A stretch of DNA of 42,092 nt from CAJBLF01 sp964463255 (GTDB taxonomy: Bacteria > Patescibacteriota > Gracilibacteria > Absconditabacterales > Absconditicoccaceae). The notes under the pieces were generated by a model, which had not been told where the DNA came from, did not search any database, and saw nothing but the letters and a program-made list of their open reading frames with translations. Every line of letters begins with the position of its first letter. Within the stretch, counting starts at the first letter, position 1. Below, one piece after another: positions 10,430-19,808 of the stretch. Position numbers and translations under genes: made by a program. The DNA lies in contig CAYXBC010000023.1 in the NCBI GenBank assembly GCA_964463255.1, forward strand, positions 1 through 42,092, written 5' to 3'.

Positions 10430-11039
10430 TTTTAGCAATCCATTCAGCTATTTTTGTCCCAAACCTGTAGATAGGTTTTCACATGAGAATGAGGGGCACA
10501 ACAATTCAGATAAGGCTTCATGCGATAATATCAGTCGGCCGATGGACGCCGGAAGTTACCCTTGCAAATGAAGTTATCAGAGAAAATATAATCAGTATTC
10601 CTCCAAACCGGAGGAATTTTTTATCATTATGTTGTATCCCTCGAAAGAGGGACATCATAGCAATACTCATACTCACCGCGGCATGATCGGAAGGAAAACT
10701 GCTCGTAGGCATAAAGCTATTGAGGATAGTCTCATGTTTAAGATCAGGCAATCAGAGAATAACATTAGGCCTGACCTTATCTATAAAGAACTGGATGATG
10801 ATATTGACGATAAAACTTAGAGCGACACCAGCGAGGATATACAAAGCAGATATCTTATAATAGATATTCTTTTTCGCCCATCCATAGACATACAAAGCAA
10901 GAAGATAGACAGGATAAGTGAGGACGAAAACATCAGCCAAGATGGGAATCCGATACGACCGGAACACACTAGCTTGCATCCAAGCAAATAATGATTTCAA
11001 GAGAGTTACTCATCGCTGAGGTTCAGTAATCTTAATCAT
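10422..11039 (-). CDS. PAP2-family phosphatase (membrane)
   Basis: 205 aa. PAP2/undecaprenyl-pyrophosphatase-like integral membrane phosphatase, likely acting on lipid phosphates such as undecaprenyl pyrophosphate. The three-part signature is complete: KVRPNVIL (motif 1, KxxxxxxRP-like, C1), SSFPSDHAA (motif 2, PSGH-like with D for G), and SFARVTSGVHRPTDIIAGSL (motif 3, SRxxxxxHxxxD-like). Several hydrophobic helices surround them. The start ATG 11039 overlaps the 3' end of nth by 8 bp, so the two genes are translationally coupled. The stop TAG (10422-10424) lies inside the end of the convergent 951-aa gene. TGA codons are read as Gly between VIL and LPDL and after DIIA. Confidence 0.87.
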
Positions 11040-11658
11040 GATTTTTCTTATAATATAAACAGATATCTTGTAATTTACAGTTCTCACAGAGAGGTCTTTG
11101 CGCTTTACAATAATAACGACCGAATAGTACTAATGCATGATGTGCAAGATCTTTGTATGCATCAGGTATACGTTTTTCAAGAAGTTCTGAAGTCTTTTCC
11201 GGTGCTGTAGTTTTTACCAATCATAATCTATTACTGACCCTATGGATATGCGTATCGACCGCAATAAATGGTTTATCATACAAGACATGAGCGATAAGTT
11301 TAGCAGTCTTGATGCCTACTCATGGCAACACTAAGAGAGTTTCGAGATCCTGAGGGATAGCTTTCCATTTCTGCAAAAGTTCTGCAGTTCACCGTATGTG
11401 TTTTGCCTTAGTATGGAAATAATTGATAGATCTGATACTACGTTCAAAAGGGATGAATCACATATGTAGCATATCTTGAGGCTTGCTAATCTTTTTGAAG
11501 ATTGAATCGGTGACTTTATTGACTTGCAGGTCGGTTGCCTGAGCAGAAAGCATCACAGCTACCACGAACTGGAAAGGAGTGGAGTAATGCAACTCCGTTT
11601 CGGGATTAGGAAATAATTCCTTGAGATAATCAAATATAATAGGTAATTTTTTATTCAT
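11032..11658 (-). CDS. nth: Endonuclease III (DNA glycosylase/AP lyase)
   Basis: 208 aa. Base-excision repair enzyme that removes oxidised pyrimidines and nicks at AP sites. AVMLSAQATDLQVNKVT is the family N-terminal signature. The helix-hairpin-helix LPGVGIKTAKLIAH contains the catalytic Lys, and its first Gly is a TGA codon. FIAVDTHIHRVSNRLGL contains the catalytic Asp. The C-terminus has the 4Fe-4S ligand pattern C-x6-C-x2-C-x5-C (CKAQRPLCENCKLQDIC). The cluster links it to the SUF genes elsewhere in the window. The start ATG 11658 lies 48 bp downstream of the tRNA on the same strand. Confidence 0.95.
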
Positions 11659-11706
11659 TGAGAATATATGAGGTATAATATATTATTTGAGCAAAAATAC
11701 GGAGTT

Positions 11707-11777
11707 CAGGGTCGGTAGGAATCGAACCTACGCTACTGGCTTCGGAGACCAGTGTGATACCATTTCACCACGACCCT
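11707..11777 (-). tRNA. tRNA-Arg (anticodon CCG)
   Basis: 71-nt cloverleaf on the minus strand. The 7-bp acceptor stem AGGGTCG/CGACCCT is perfect and the discriminator is G. The D stem is GTGA/TCAC, and the anticodon stem CTGGT/GCCAG has a G-T closing pair. The 7-nt anticodon loop is CTCCGAA, giving CCG (reads CGG) after U33. The variable loop is 4 nt, the T stem GTAGG/CCTAC and the T loop TTCGATT. CCA is not encoded. A Gly anticodon (UCC) would require shifting the loop by one and placing C at position 33, so Arg is preferred. It is followed on the same strand by nth. Confidence 0.88.
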
Positions 11778-11848
11778 ATGTATTGACTGGCGGAGTTTAT
11801 CCCGCTGTAGCGGGAGAGACCGACGTGATACCATTTCACTATGATCCT
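11778..11848 (-). repeat. Chimeric tandem copy 1: tRNA-Arg 5' half fused to a hairpin
   Basis: 71-bp unit, 68/71 identical to the next unit. On the minus strand it starts like the tRNA (5' acceptor strand, D arm, start of the anticodon arm). At about nucleotide 34 it switches to a CCCGCT/AGCGGG hairpin in place of the 3' half, then ACTCCGCCAGTCAATACAT. It cannot fold into a tRNA because the 3' half is missing. Confidence 0.8.
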
Positions 11849-11919
11849 ATGTATTGACTGGCGGAGTTTATCCCGCTGTAGCGGGAGAGACCAGTGTGAT
11901 ACCATTTCACTATGATCCT
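11849..11919 (-). repeat. Chimeric tandem copy 2: tRNA-Arg 5' half fused to a hairpin
   Basis: Second 71-bp unit, head-to-tail with copy 1. Its 33-nt tRNA-derived part differs from the intact tRNA at only three positions, all in the acceptor/position-8 region. The period equals the tRNA length, so array and tRNA share one register. Confidence 0.8.
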
Positions 11920-12104
11920 ATATGACATATCTCGCTATAAGAGGGGAGAAAGGCATTCCACGACGAGAACATCACCCCAGACTTTTACAAAGAAACAGCA
12001 AGTACAAAAATAACTATACCGTTGTATATGCACAACAGCACGATGAATATAATAAATCTCCTCAAAATATCAATCATTTTCTTATGTCGCATCATACCCA
12101 CGCA

Positions 12105-12485
12105 TTATTGCTTCCATATCTCATAGCTCACACGTTTCTGAGAGACACAATCCCTCACCATCTGTTCATTCCTATTGAGGGTAGAAGTTCAGCTTTTAAT
12201 TTCCAAAAAGATAATTCTCTCCAGATTACCTTTTGAGAGACCATCGAAGACAAGATAATCGAATCATTTTCCCAAAAAGACCAAATCCTTATAATGGTAA
12301 GGGAAATTTGGAAGTAGAGGAGCTATCTTCTCATGGACATGTCCGAGAACGACATTACGGGATCTACTGACTGCATCGCTTCTTTGTTGTTTAATTTTAA
12401 TCATGAAGTAGAGTTTTGCAATGAGATAACCAACAAAGAGTCAGATGATAATTCAGAGAATGATCAATCAGAGATCAGGCTTCAT
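12105..12485 (-). CDS. Membrane-anchored Holliday-junction-resolvase-like endonuclease
   Basis: 126 aa. An N-terminal hydrophobic helix (LGLIILGIIIGLFVGYLIAK, about residues 5-24) is followed by a compact domain. That domain carries VFLGKGFDYLVFDGLSKG and IIFLEIKSGTSTLNRNEQ, then VRDCVSQKRVSYEIW. The D-(x~14)-E-x-K spacing is the PD-(D/E)xK nuclease core. The SGTSTLNRNEQxVRDC... context matches Endonuc_Holl (archaeal Holliday junction resolvase-like) proteins. It starts at ATG 12485 and ends TAA 12105. TGA codons in the membrane helix and in SGTS are read as Gly. The neighbouring 11920-12104 region holds nothing I can support. Confidence 0.8.
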
Positions 12486-12658
12486 AAAAAGAGAGTAAAT
12501 AGATAAAGAAACATCAGAGTCAAAATATTTTTATAGATATGGAGACGAAAAAAAATAGATAAAAATATAAGAATTTATATTATGTCAATACATTATAGAT
12601 AAGAAATAAGCAGAAATAGAAAAACAAACAGAAAGAACACATTTGATAGAAAGATTTT

Positions 12659-12687
12659 TTGCATTTTTTGGGATTTTCGGATATAAT
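12659..12687 (+). promoter_or_regulatory. Sigma70-type promoter for the pilBC operon
   Basis: TTGCAT (12659-12664), a 17-bp spacer and TATAAT (12682-12687). It lies about 78 bp upstream of the pilB start and argues against the longer upstream open frame (from 12643) being translated. Confidence 0.65.
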
Positions 12688-12765
12688 GAGCTATGCTTGA
12701 ACATAATATCGAATACCATCGAAGACAAAAGGAATGATGAGCATTTTAGTTCTCAAAGGATGATA

Positions 12766-14085
12766 ATGGTAGAAGTTGATTACAAAGCGAAACTTGATGA
12801 AGCAGTACTACAATCAGATGTAGTAAGGATTTTCGATAATCTCCTGACCGTAGCCGTAGAAAGATGAGCATCAGATATTCATATTGAAGCATTGGAAAGC
12901 TATTGCAGAATGAGGATTAGAATAGATGGAATTCTTCAAGAATTGGTACAATATCCCAAGAACCTCCACGAAAGTATCATCTCCAAATTCAAGATAGAAT
13001 CAGGACAGATGAGACCGGACGAAAAAAGAGTTCCGCAAGATGCCAGAGTTTCAAGCACAACACTCACCAACAAAGAGATAGATCTTCGTGCAAACACACT
13101 TCCTACAGTACGATGAGAATGCTTAGTAATGCGTATCGTGGATAAATCGATAAAGATTCCACCACTAGAAGAACTAGGTATCGAAGGAAGTAATAAAGAT
13201 ATCATTTTCAGACATTTGAAATATCCAAATGGGATTATTCTGATGACATGACCTACAGGTTCAGGTAAAACAACTACACTGTATGCTTGTCTAGATTATG
13301 TCAACACTACGGAAGTAAATATCATTACCTACGAAGATCCAGTGGAAAACAAAATGGCTGGACTCAATCAGGCACAGATAAGATGAGATATTGGATTCAC
13401 TTTCGCAAACGGACTAAGAGGATGATTAAGACAGGATCCGGATATTATGATGGTATGAGAAATTCGTGATAGAGAAACATTAGATATGGCGATGGAATCA
13501 GCCATGACATGACATTTGGTCTTCTCGACCGTACATACAAATTCATCAGCGGAAACGATTACGAGAGTATATAATCTCTGAGCAAAACCCTACATGATTG
13601 TGGGAACATTCAATCTCGTAATGGCTGAGAGGTTAGCAAGGAAAGTATGCGATCATTGCAATGTACAGACATCAGTAAAAAACGATCCGAAATATAAATA
13701 TGCCAGAGATAGTTTCAGAAATTTCGATAAGGAAGCACTCAAAAAAGAGATTCTCAGCAGAGGGATAAATCAGCAGCAATGGAATGATTTCATTACTAAC
13801 GCAGTAATATCCATAGGCAGCGGAAAAGATGCTCTCACAGGAGAAAGATGCAAGAAGTGCTGATGAAGCGGATATAAGTGAAGAGTTGGTCTCTTTGAAA
13901 TGATGGATTATACGGACGAGATAAAGAATTTACTTTTGGAAGGGAAATCATCATTTGAAATCGAGATAATTGCACTACAGAGATGAATGATAAACCTTGA
14001 AAGAGATGGGGTATTCAAAATCATCAAAGGAATGACGACGCTGGACGAAGTCTATAGGTATGTAAAAGCAAGATTTGATAGATAA
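12766..14085 (+). CDS. pilB: Type IV pilus assembly ATPase PilB/GspE
   Basis: 439 aa. Hexameric secretion ATPase that powers pilin extrusion. The N2 domain contains RGASDIHIEALESYCRMRIR and the VPQDAR segment. Walker A is TGPTGSGKTTTLYA, whose first Gly is TGA. The Asp box contains ITYEDPVE, Walker B is PDIMMVGEIRDRET (Gly = TGA) and the His box is MTGHLVFSTVHTNSSAET. The C-terminal zinc-binding part has CDHC (residues C-x2-C) and CKKCGGSGYKGRVGLFEMM. The N1 domain of longer PilB proteins is absent. The start ATG 12766 has AAAGGA at a 5-nt spacing; an in-frame ATG at 12760 is also possible. Followed by pilC after 27 bp. Confidence 0.95.
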
Positions 14086-14112
14086 AAAGATATTTTACCT
14101 GAGGAGATAAGT

Positions 14113-15201
14113 ATGAATACAAATAAATTGGGAAGTATAGAAAGTATGATTATGAAGAAATTTTTTGCTCCCAAACTTAAGCAGAAGACGAATTTTTTTA
14201 GATTATTAGCATTGGCACAAAGATCAGGACTATGACTCAGAGATGCATTGATATCCATCAAAAAATCAGAGACAAATCAGGGGTTATTAATCATCATCCA
14301 GAGTCTGATTGACCAATTGACAGAATGAGAGACGCTTTCCGAAGCAATGAGAATGCATTCATACTTTTTCAAAGAAGAGGAGATGGCATTGATAAAATCA
14401 GCAGAAATTATGGGAAATCTTCCTGAAGTCCTTGATGAAATAGCGACAGAATTGGAAAACTCCGAAAAAATGAACCAGACCATAAAAAAAGCTATGACCT
14501 ACCCCGTAATATTATTGGTATTCGCCATTGTAGCTATCGTAATATTGTTAGTATACGTGATGCCTTCTATTGTATCGATGTTTCCAGATTTAGAAAGCTT
14601 ACCAGAATTAACCAGGATTATGATGATGATATCAGCTTTCTTACAAAAGATGCGATATGTTCTTGTTATTGTCATCACATGACTGATAATAGCTATCAGA
14701 GTATCATACGAATATTTCTTGCCATTCAAAATGCTCATCGACAAAATGTTATTAATACTGCCAACGATATCCAAAGTAATGAAAACATATTATATGTACA
14801 GATTTACAAAAATTCTAGGTCAGTTATACAATGCATGAGTAAACCCGATACTTTCATTGGAACTTATGGGAAATACTTTCGGTAATTTCTTTTACAAAAA
14901 AAAGGTTATGGAAATTAGAGAGAATCTAAATGCATGATTTACATTCGGAGAATCGATGGAAGGTTCAACGTTATTCGATCCGATATTGGTACAGATTATC
15001 CATGTAGGAGAAGATACCTGAAACATAACTGAAGTACTCAAGAAGATGGCTAATTTCTACAGTGATATGCTAAAGACAAAGATAGATATCCTGATGGATT
15101 TGATACAACCGTTGATGTTAGCATTCATCGCAGTCATCATAGGACTTATTGTAGCATCTATTTTCTTGCCTATGGCAGCCATGATAAGTGTCATCCAATA
15201 G
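14113..15201 (+). CDS. pilC: Type IV pilus inner-membrane platform protein PilC/GspF
   Basis: 362 aa. Integral membrane platform that couples the PilB motor to pilin insertion. Two T2SSF domains are visible. In the first, FFRLLALAQRSGLGLRDALI is followed by the EEMALIKSAEIMGNLPEVL signature and membrane helix VILLVFAIVAIVILLVYVMP. In the second, LGQLYNAGVNPILSLELMG is followed by IHVGEDTGNITEVLKK and the terminal membrane helix QPLMLAFIAVIIGLIVASIF. A good Shine-Dalgarno GAGGAG precedes the ATG at 14113. The stop is TAG. It lies in the pilB-pilC operon, and two envelope proteins of unknown function follow. Confidence 0.93.
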
Positions 15202-15222
15202 TTTTATTTCGTACAGCAATCG

Positions 15223-15978
15223 ATGAAAAAAATCATCATGATAGCACTCATGGGGTTCACAATAATAGGATTCCAGTCTCCTTCGGGGTCTATGCAGGTA
15301 GAAGCACAAAGTATGGAGGAAGAACAAGTATGATTAGGTGATGTAATATATGATACGCAAACGCCTGGAGATATATCGCATGGATTCATAATAGATGAAA
15401 TAAGTTTTGATATCATAAGATTACATATAGGGATAGCAGGCAAAGAGATACAAAATAATCCTTATTGATCAGAGACTATGACAGTAATTAAAAATTTAGA
15501 AGAGCTCACAAATACTGATATCATAGGATTATTAGACACATCCACAGACAAAAAAGAGGCATTGGCGAGATATCTTGCAAATTGCCAAGAAAATCTTCAG
15601 AAATGAGAAAGTATATCAGCGTATATGAAACAAGAGATGGTACTACTCAAAGATGATATGCAATCATGTATCAATCAAAAAAGTATGAGTGACAAACAAT
15701 ATTTCGATGCTCTATCAAATTATGATCAAAATATCATGGAAATAGCTCTGAATGAATCAATCTGATACGAAAAATGTGCCACGGAAAATAGAATTCAATA
15801 CAATGCAAAGGTAGGTTTAGCCCAGAAATTAGTATTTTACTTAGGATTACTTCAAAAAAAATATGATTTACTCTTCGAGAAACAGGACACAATAACAAAG
15901 AATTTTGAAATATTCAAAAATAATATCTTGCCAGACTTAAACAAAATCGATGCATTACTAAAACAATACGCACTATAA
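15223..15978 (+). CDS. Secreted hypothetical protein in pil operon
   Basis: 251 aa. An N-terminal signal peptide (MKKIIMIALMGFTIIGFQSP) ends near an AQS site, so the protein is probably exported. The mature part is helical, with four Cys spread through residues 120-200 (LANCQENL, MQSCINQK, YEKCATEN) and a Lys-rich C-terminal coiled coil. I recognise no family. It starts 21 bp after pilC on the same strand, so it is likely part of the pilus operon and could be a pilus-associated or cell-surface protein (inference from position only). TGA codons at 15331, 15466, 15604 and 15763 are read as Gly. Confidence 0.8.
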
Positions 15979-16030
15979 CAAAAGAATAATAACAAACAAA
16001 TCATTGAATTTTTCAATCAAATAGATACCC

Positions 16031-16057
16031 TATCTTGATAGTCATCTTATCAAGGTA
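16031..16057 (+). other. Hairpin in the gap before the downstream envelope gene
   Basis: CTTGATA (16034-16040) and TATCAAG (16048-16054) form a perfect stem with a 7-nt loop. It ends just before the AAGGAG Shine-Dalgarno (16057-16062) of the next gene and lacks a T-run, so it is more likely a processing or translation-control element than a terminator. Confidence 0.45.
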
Positions 16058-16068
16058 AGGAGAGAGAT

Positions 16069-17262
16069 ATGAACATATCAGAGAGCAAACATAAAAACTA
16101 TGGTATAGGGACAATCATTGCAAGCATATGATTGATATTTTGCAGTATGATTATCATCAGAGCTTTCAATGACTCTTTATTGTTAGATGGAGTATCAGGA
16201 AGAAGAAATATAGATAAATATACGGATAAAGCTAAAAAGACGATGGAAATAAAGCGTACCATCAAGGCCGATGAAGCAATACAAAAAAAAGAGTATGAAA
16301 AAGCATTAGCACTTTCCAGCGGAAACAAGGTAACAGATTATTATAATCGCGGAGTAATTCAGACACTATTAGCATATGATAATGCACTGCATGAAACACT
16401 ATCATGAATAGATCATGCCAGGATATTATTAGCTCAGGCTCAGAAGAATTTTGATGCGGCAGGGAGATTATCAGATTCGGTATCGATTTCAGAAGCTGTC
16501 ATAAAAAATCAGAATACCATCGATTCGCTATCCACGGTTGTAGATATCAAATCATGCTACGGCATATGACAGAACAGCATTATAGGACTCAACTGAATCA
16601 TGACAACAATATACAAGACGAAAGATACATTAAATCAAGAAAGATGATATCTGGATCAGAAATCATGAATGCTTCCAGATAATTGCAGAGAAAGACTAAC
16701 AAAAATAGTAGACATGAGTTATGCCCAGATCAGTTCGCTTTGATCGCAGATACAATCAAATATAACCGAATATCGTCATGCTATATCCGAAAGAATGACG
16801 GATCCATCCATATGTATCGATACACCATTCAACAATATCATTCCTTCCATAAGCAAAGCAAAAGAATGACTGGATGGATATCACGAGCAACACATCAATA
16901 CCGTCGAAGCACTCAAAAGCGATGATAACGAAATTATAAGCCAGCTATGTGACCAATCCAAAAACGATGCACAGATAAACCAAGGAATTGATGAAGCACT
17001 CCAAGAATTATTTCAGAAGCTCAAAGAAAAAACATGAGAAAATAATGAGATGACAAAAAATACAAATAAAGAGGAATATAAAGATTTCTTCAATCAAGAA
17101 GAAAAAAAAGCATTAGAAGAAATCAATACTACCAACAAATCTCGGATAGAAAAAATACTCGACATCAGGGGAAAAGGGAATTATGATGCAGAAAGATATA
17201 TCAATGAAATCTTCAATGGCTTCTATGGCAATTCAGGAGATTTTATAAATCTTCATAAGTAA
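16069..17262 (+). CDS. Membrane-anchored hypothetical coiled-coil protein
   Basis: 397 aa. A short cytoplasmic N-terminus is followed by one transmembrane helix (GTIIASIGLIFCSMIIIRAF, about residues 15-34) and a long extracytoplasmic helical region. EAIQKKEYEKALALSSGNKV with DYYNRGVIQTLLAYDNAL resembles tetratricopeptide-like helices. Scattered Cys (CYGIGQ, NCRE, CIDTPF, CDQS) could form disulfides. A strong AAGGAG lies 6 nt upstream of ATG 16069. It is last in the pilB-pilC-15223-16069 run and is followed by a palindrome. I recognise no family. Under the standard code about ten TGAs would break it. Confidence 0.78.
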
Positions 17263-17271
17263 AAATGTAGG

Positions 17272-17288
17272 GGCGGATAGTATCCGCC
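17272..17288 (+). repeat. Perfect palindrome between pil and suf loci
   Basis: GGCGGATA / TATCCGCC around a single central G, 10 bp after the stop of the previous gene. It is GC-rich in an AT-rich context. No T-run follows directly, so it may be a weak terminator or a dispersed palindrome. Confidence 0.55.
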
Positions 17289-17329
17289 TAAGCGATTAAC
17301 AAAAAATTTTAATTATCTCATTTGTAATC

Positions 17330-18070
17330 ATGCTATCACTCAAAAATCTCTCAGTACAAGTAGAAGATAAGATAATTTTGGACAATATATCCATGGATTT
17401 TGAAGTAGGAAAAAACTATTGTGTGATTGGGAAGAACTGATCAGGAAAATCTTCACTCGCAATGACCATCATGGGGCATCCCAAATATCAAATTACCAAT
17501 TGAGAATTGTTTGTCCTCGAAGGAGAAAACATTGACCTTAAGAGTCTCAATCCTCACGAAAGAGCAAAAATCGGTATTTTTGTAGCATTCCAGCATATAC
17601 CCGAAATAAAAGGCATTAAGCTTTTCGAATTCTTGAAATCAATTTACGATGCAAAAACGGGACAAACAGAATCATTTCTCAGTTTCAAAAAGATTGTAGA
17701 ACCTATTATGAATGAACTATGAATATCTATGGAATTCCTACGAAGAGATCTCAATGTAGGATTCAGTGGAGGAGAGAGAAGAAAGATAGAAATAGTACAA
17801 TTAAAGTTATTAGAACCAAAATATATTTTTCTGGATGAGATAGATAGCGGATTAGATGTGGATGCATTCAAATCCGTAGTCCAAATGATGTCACAACTCA
17901 ATCATGAGGGAAATACATTTATCATCATTACCCATATCTTCGATATATTGAAACATATCCCCGTAGATCACGTCTATATTCTAGAACAGGGAAAACTTAT
18001 CAGAGAAGGAAATCAGGAATTAATTGAAGTAATAAAAAAAGAATGATTTATCGATATAGAAAATAAGTAA
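17330..18070 (+). CDS. sufC: Fe-S cluster assembly ATPase SufC
   Basis: 246 aa. Soluble ABC-type ATPase that drives the SufB scaffold. Walker A is GKNGSGKSSLA, with its second Gly (NG) as TGA. The Q-loop is FVAFQHIPEIKG; FQxPxxIxG is diagnostic for SufC rather than a transporter ATPase. The signature is VGFSGGERRKIEIVQ. Walker B is PKYIFLDEIDSGLDVD, again SufC-specific (DEIDSGLD), and the H-loop is IIITHIFDILKHI. The C-terminus is GFIDIENK after a TGA at 18044. Its TAA overlaps the ATG of the next gene by one base, so the two are translationally coupled. Confidence 0.95.
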
Positions 18071-19794
18071 TGCAGACACTCAAAAAATTATTATCACCTA
18101 TAAAATATTTCAAACGGAATTATTTCCGGTTTATCATAACATCAGCACGATTTGGAATACTCCGACCGATCAATGCATTACTAATAAGTAAAGCGATGAA
18201 GGGGATAGAGATTAGAGATTATCATATGTTTAAAAACTATTTCATAATATTTTTGGTATTGACCATCATCAACTATGGAACAAACTACTTTATCAGGACA
18301 TCAAGAAAAGTTACCATAAGATTATTTCAGGAACAAACATACAATACCTATCTCAGCAAATACCTCAAAGCAGATAACAATATCATAGAAACATTATGAA
18401 CATGACAATCCAATAGTATTCTCCAAAAATGATGTGACAATCGGAGAAACATTGTACATGATATTATTCTATGACCTATTGTAAGAAATGGAATAAACAT
18501 ACTCTTAATTTTTGTAATCATCATAACCAATCTTTGACGATGAACATTTGGCATAGTAACAATGATATTCATCTTCATGATGGGATTTGCACGACGAGGA
18601 AATAAACTTATGAGAGGACTAAGGAATAGCAGAAGAGATGTCTTTATACAAACTGACAGATTTATCGTAAAGATAATTATGTCAAAATTTGAAATACTTC
18701 AAAACACCAAAATAATAAAAGAACTAAAAATAATAAAAGATTCATTTATGAAGCTCATGTATCGGGACAAGAAAGAAAGTACATGATTTATAATAGCAAG
18801 CGACATTCCTAGATGATTGTTGGATTTTGCCAAAGTATGATTGGTATTCCGGTATGGTATGCAAATTTTTAATGGAACCGCAGGATTCGCGGAATTCACT
18901 TTGATACGAATGTTAATGAATCAAATCACTTGAACATTGTTTGAAATCAATGATATCATGGGAAATTATTATGGACAAATAGTTTTTGTAGAAAAGCTAC
19001 GAAAAACATTCGATGAGATACCAGAATTAAAATGATACGAAGAGGGAAATAAATTCAGATTAGGAAATGGAGAAATTGTATTGGATAAAGTTTCTTTCAA
19101 TTACGGAGACAAGAATGTATTACAGAATTTCTCATTACATATCCAATGATGAAAAAGGACGGCGTTTGTAGGAGAAAGTGGATCAGGAAAAACGACCTTA
19201 TTAAAATTGATTGCATGATATGTTCATCCAGATAAGGGAAATATTATAGTAGATAAGCAGATAGTAAGTACCGTAGCCCTCAAGGAATATTACAAACATA
19301 TCTGATATCTGACTCAGGATCCAAATGTCTTTGATGGTAGCATACGAGACAATTTGCTCTACGGTACAAGCAGTAAACCAACCAAGAAACAGATAGATGA
19401 AGCAATCAAATTATCAAGATGCGAATTTATCCATACATTCAAAGACGGAGTAGAGACACAGATAGGAGAAAAATGAGTAAGGCTTTCTGGTGGACAGAAA
19501 CAGAGACTCGCTATAGCAAAACTCTTCCTCAAAAATCCTAAAATAATATTCTTAGACGAACCGACAAGCTCACTAGATAGCTTTTCAGAAGAAAACATCG
19601 CCCAGGCATTCACTGATCTCTTCAAAGGAAGGACAGTTATCGTAGTAGCTCACAGATTACAGACCGTGAAACAAGCAGACATCATCCATGTATTAAATAA
19701 AGGAGGAAAAATAGTCGAAAGCGGAAATCATCAAGAACTTTTGAAAAAAAGGTGAATCTATTACAGAATGATAGAATTACAGTCAGGATTTTAA
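18070..19794 (+). CDS. ABC exporter, fused permease-ATPase (type IV fold)
   Basis: 574 aa half-transporter that would work as a homodimer in the inner membrane. The N-terminal half (about 1-320) has several hydrophobic helices, e.g. YFIIFLVLTIINYGTNYFI and GINILLIFVIIITNLG. The C-terminal ATPase (about 330-574) has an FNYGDKNVLQNFSL A-loop, Walker A FVGESGSGKTTLLKLIAG, the Q-loop LTQDPNVFDGSIRDNL, signature RLSGGQKQRLAIAK, Walker B KIIFLDEPTSSLDS and H-loop VVAHRLQTV. The ATG overlaps sufC's TAA, and sufB follows 14 bp later, so it is embedded in the SUF operon. An Atm1-like role in exporting a sulfur or Fe-S-related compound is a guess from position. Confidence 0.9.
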
Positions 19795-19808
19795 TTATAA
19801 AAAAAATA

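Noticed and set aside
11707..11777. Reading the tRNA as tRNA-Gly(UCC) or the UGA-decoding tRNA-Gly(UCA)
   Set aside because: The 7-nt loop gives CCG after U33; a Gly anticodon requires a shifted loop.
12643..12765. N-terminal extension of pilB
   Set aside because: The promoter -10 box lies inside it and a better Shine-Dalgarno precedes ATG 12766.
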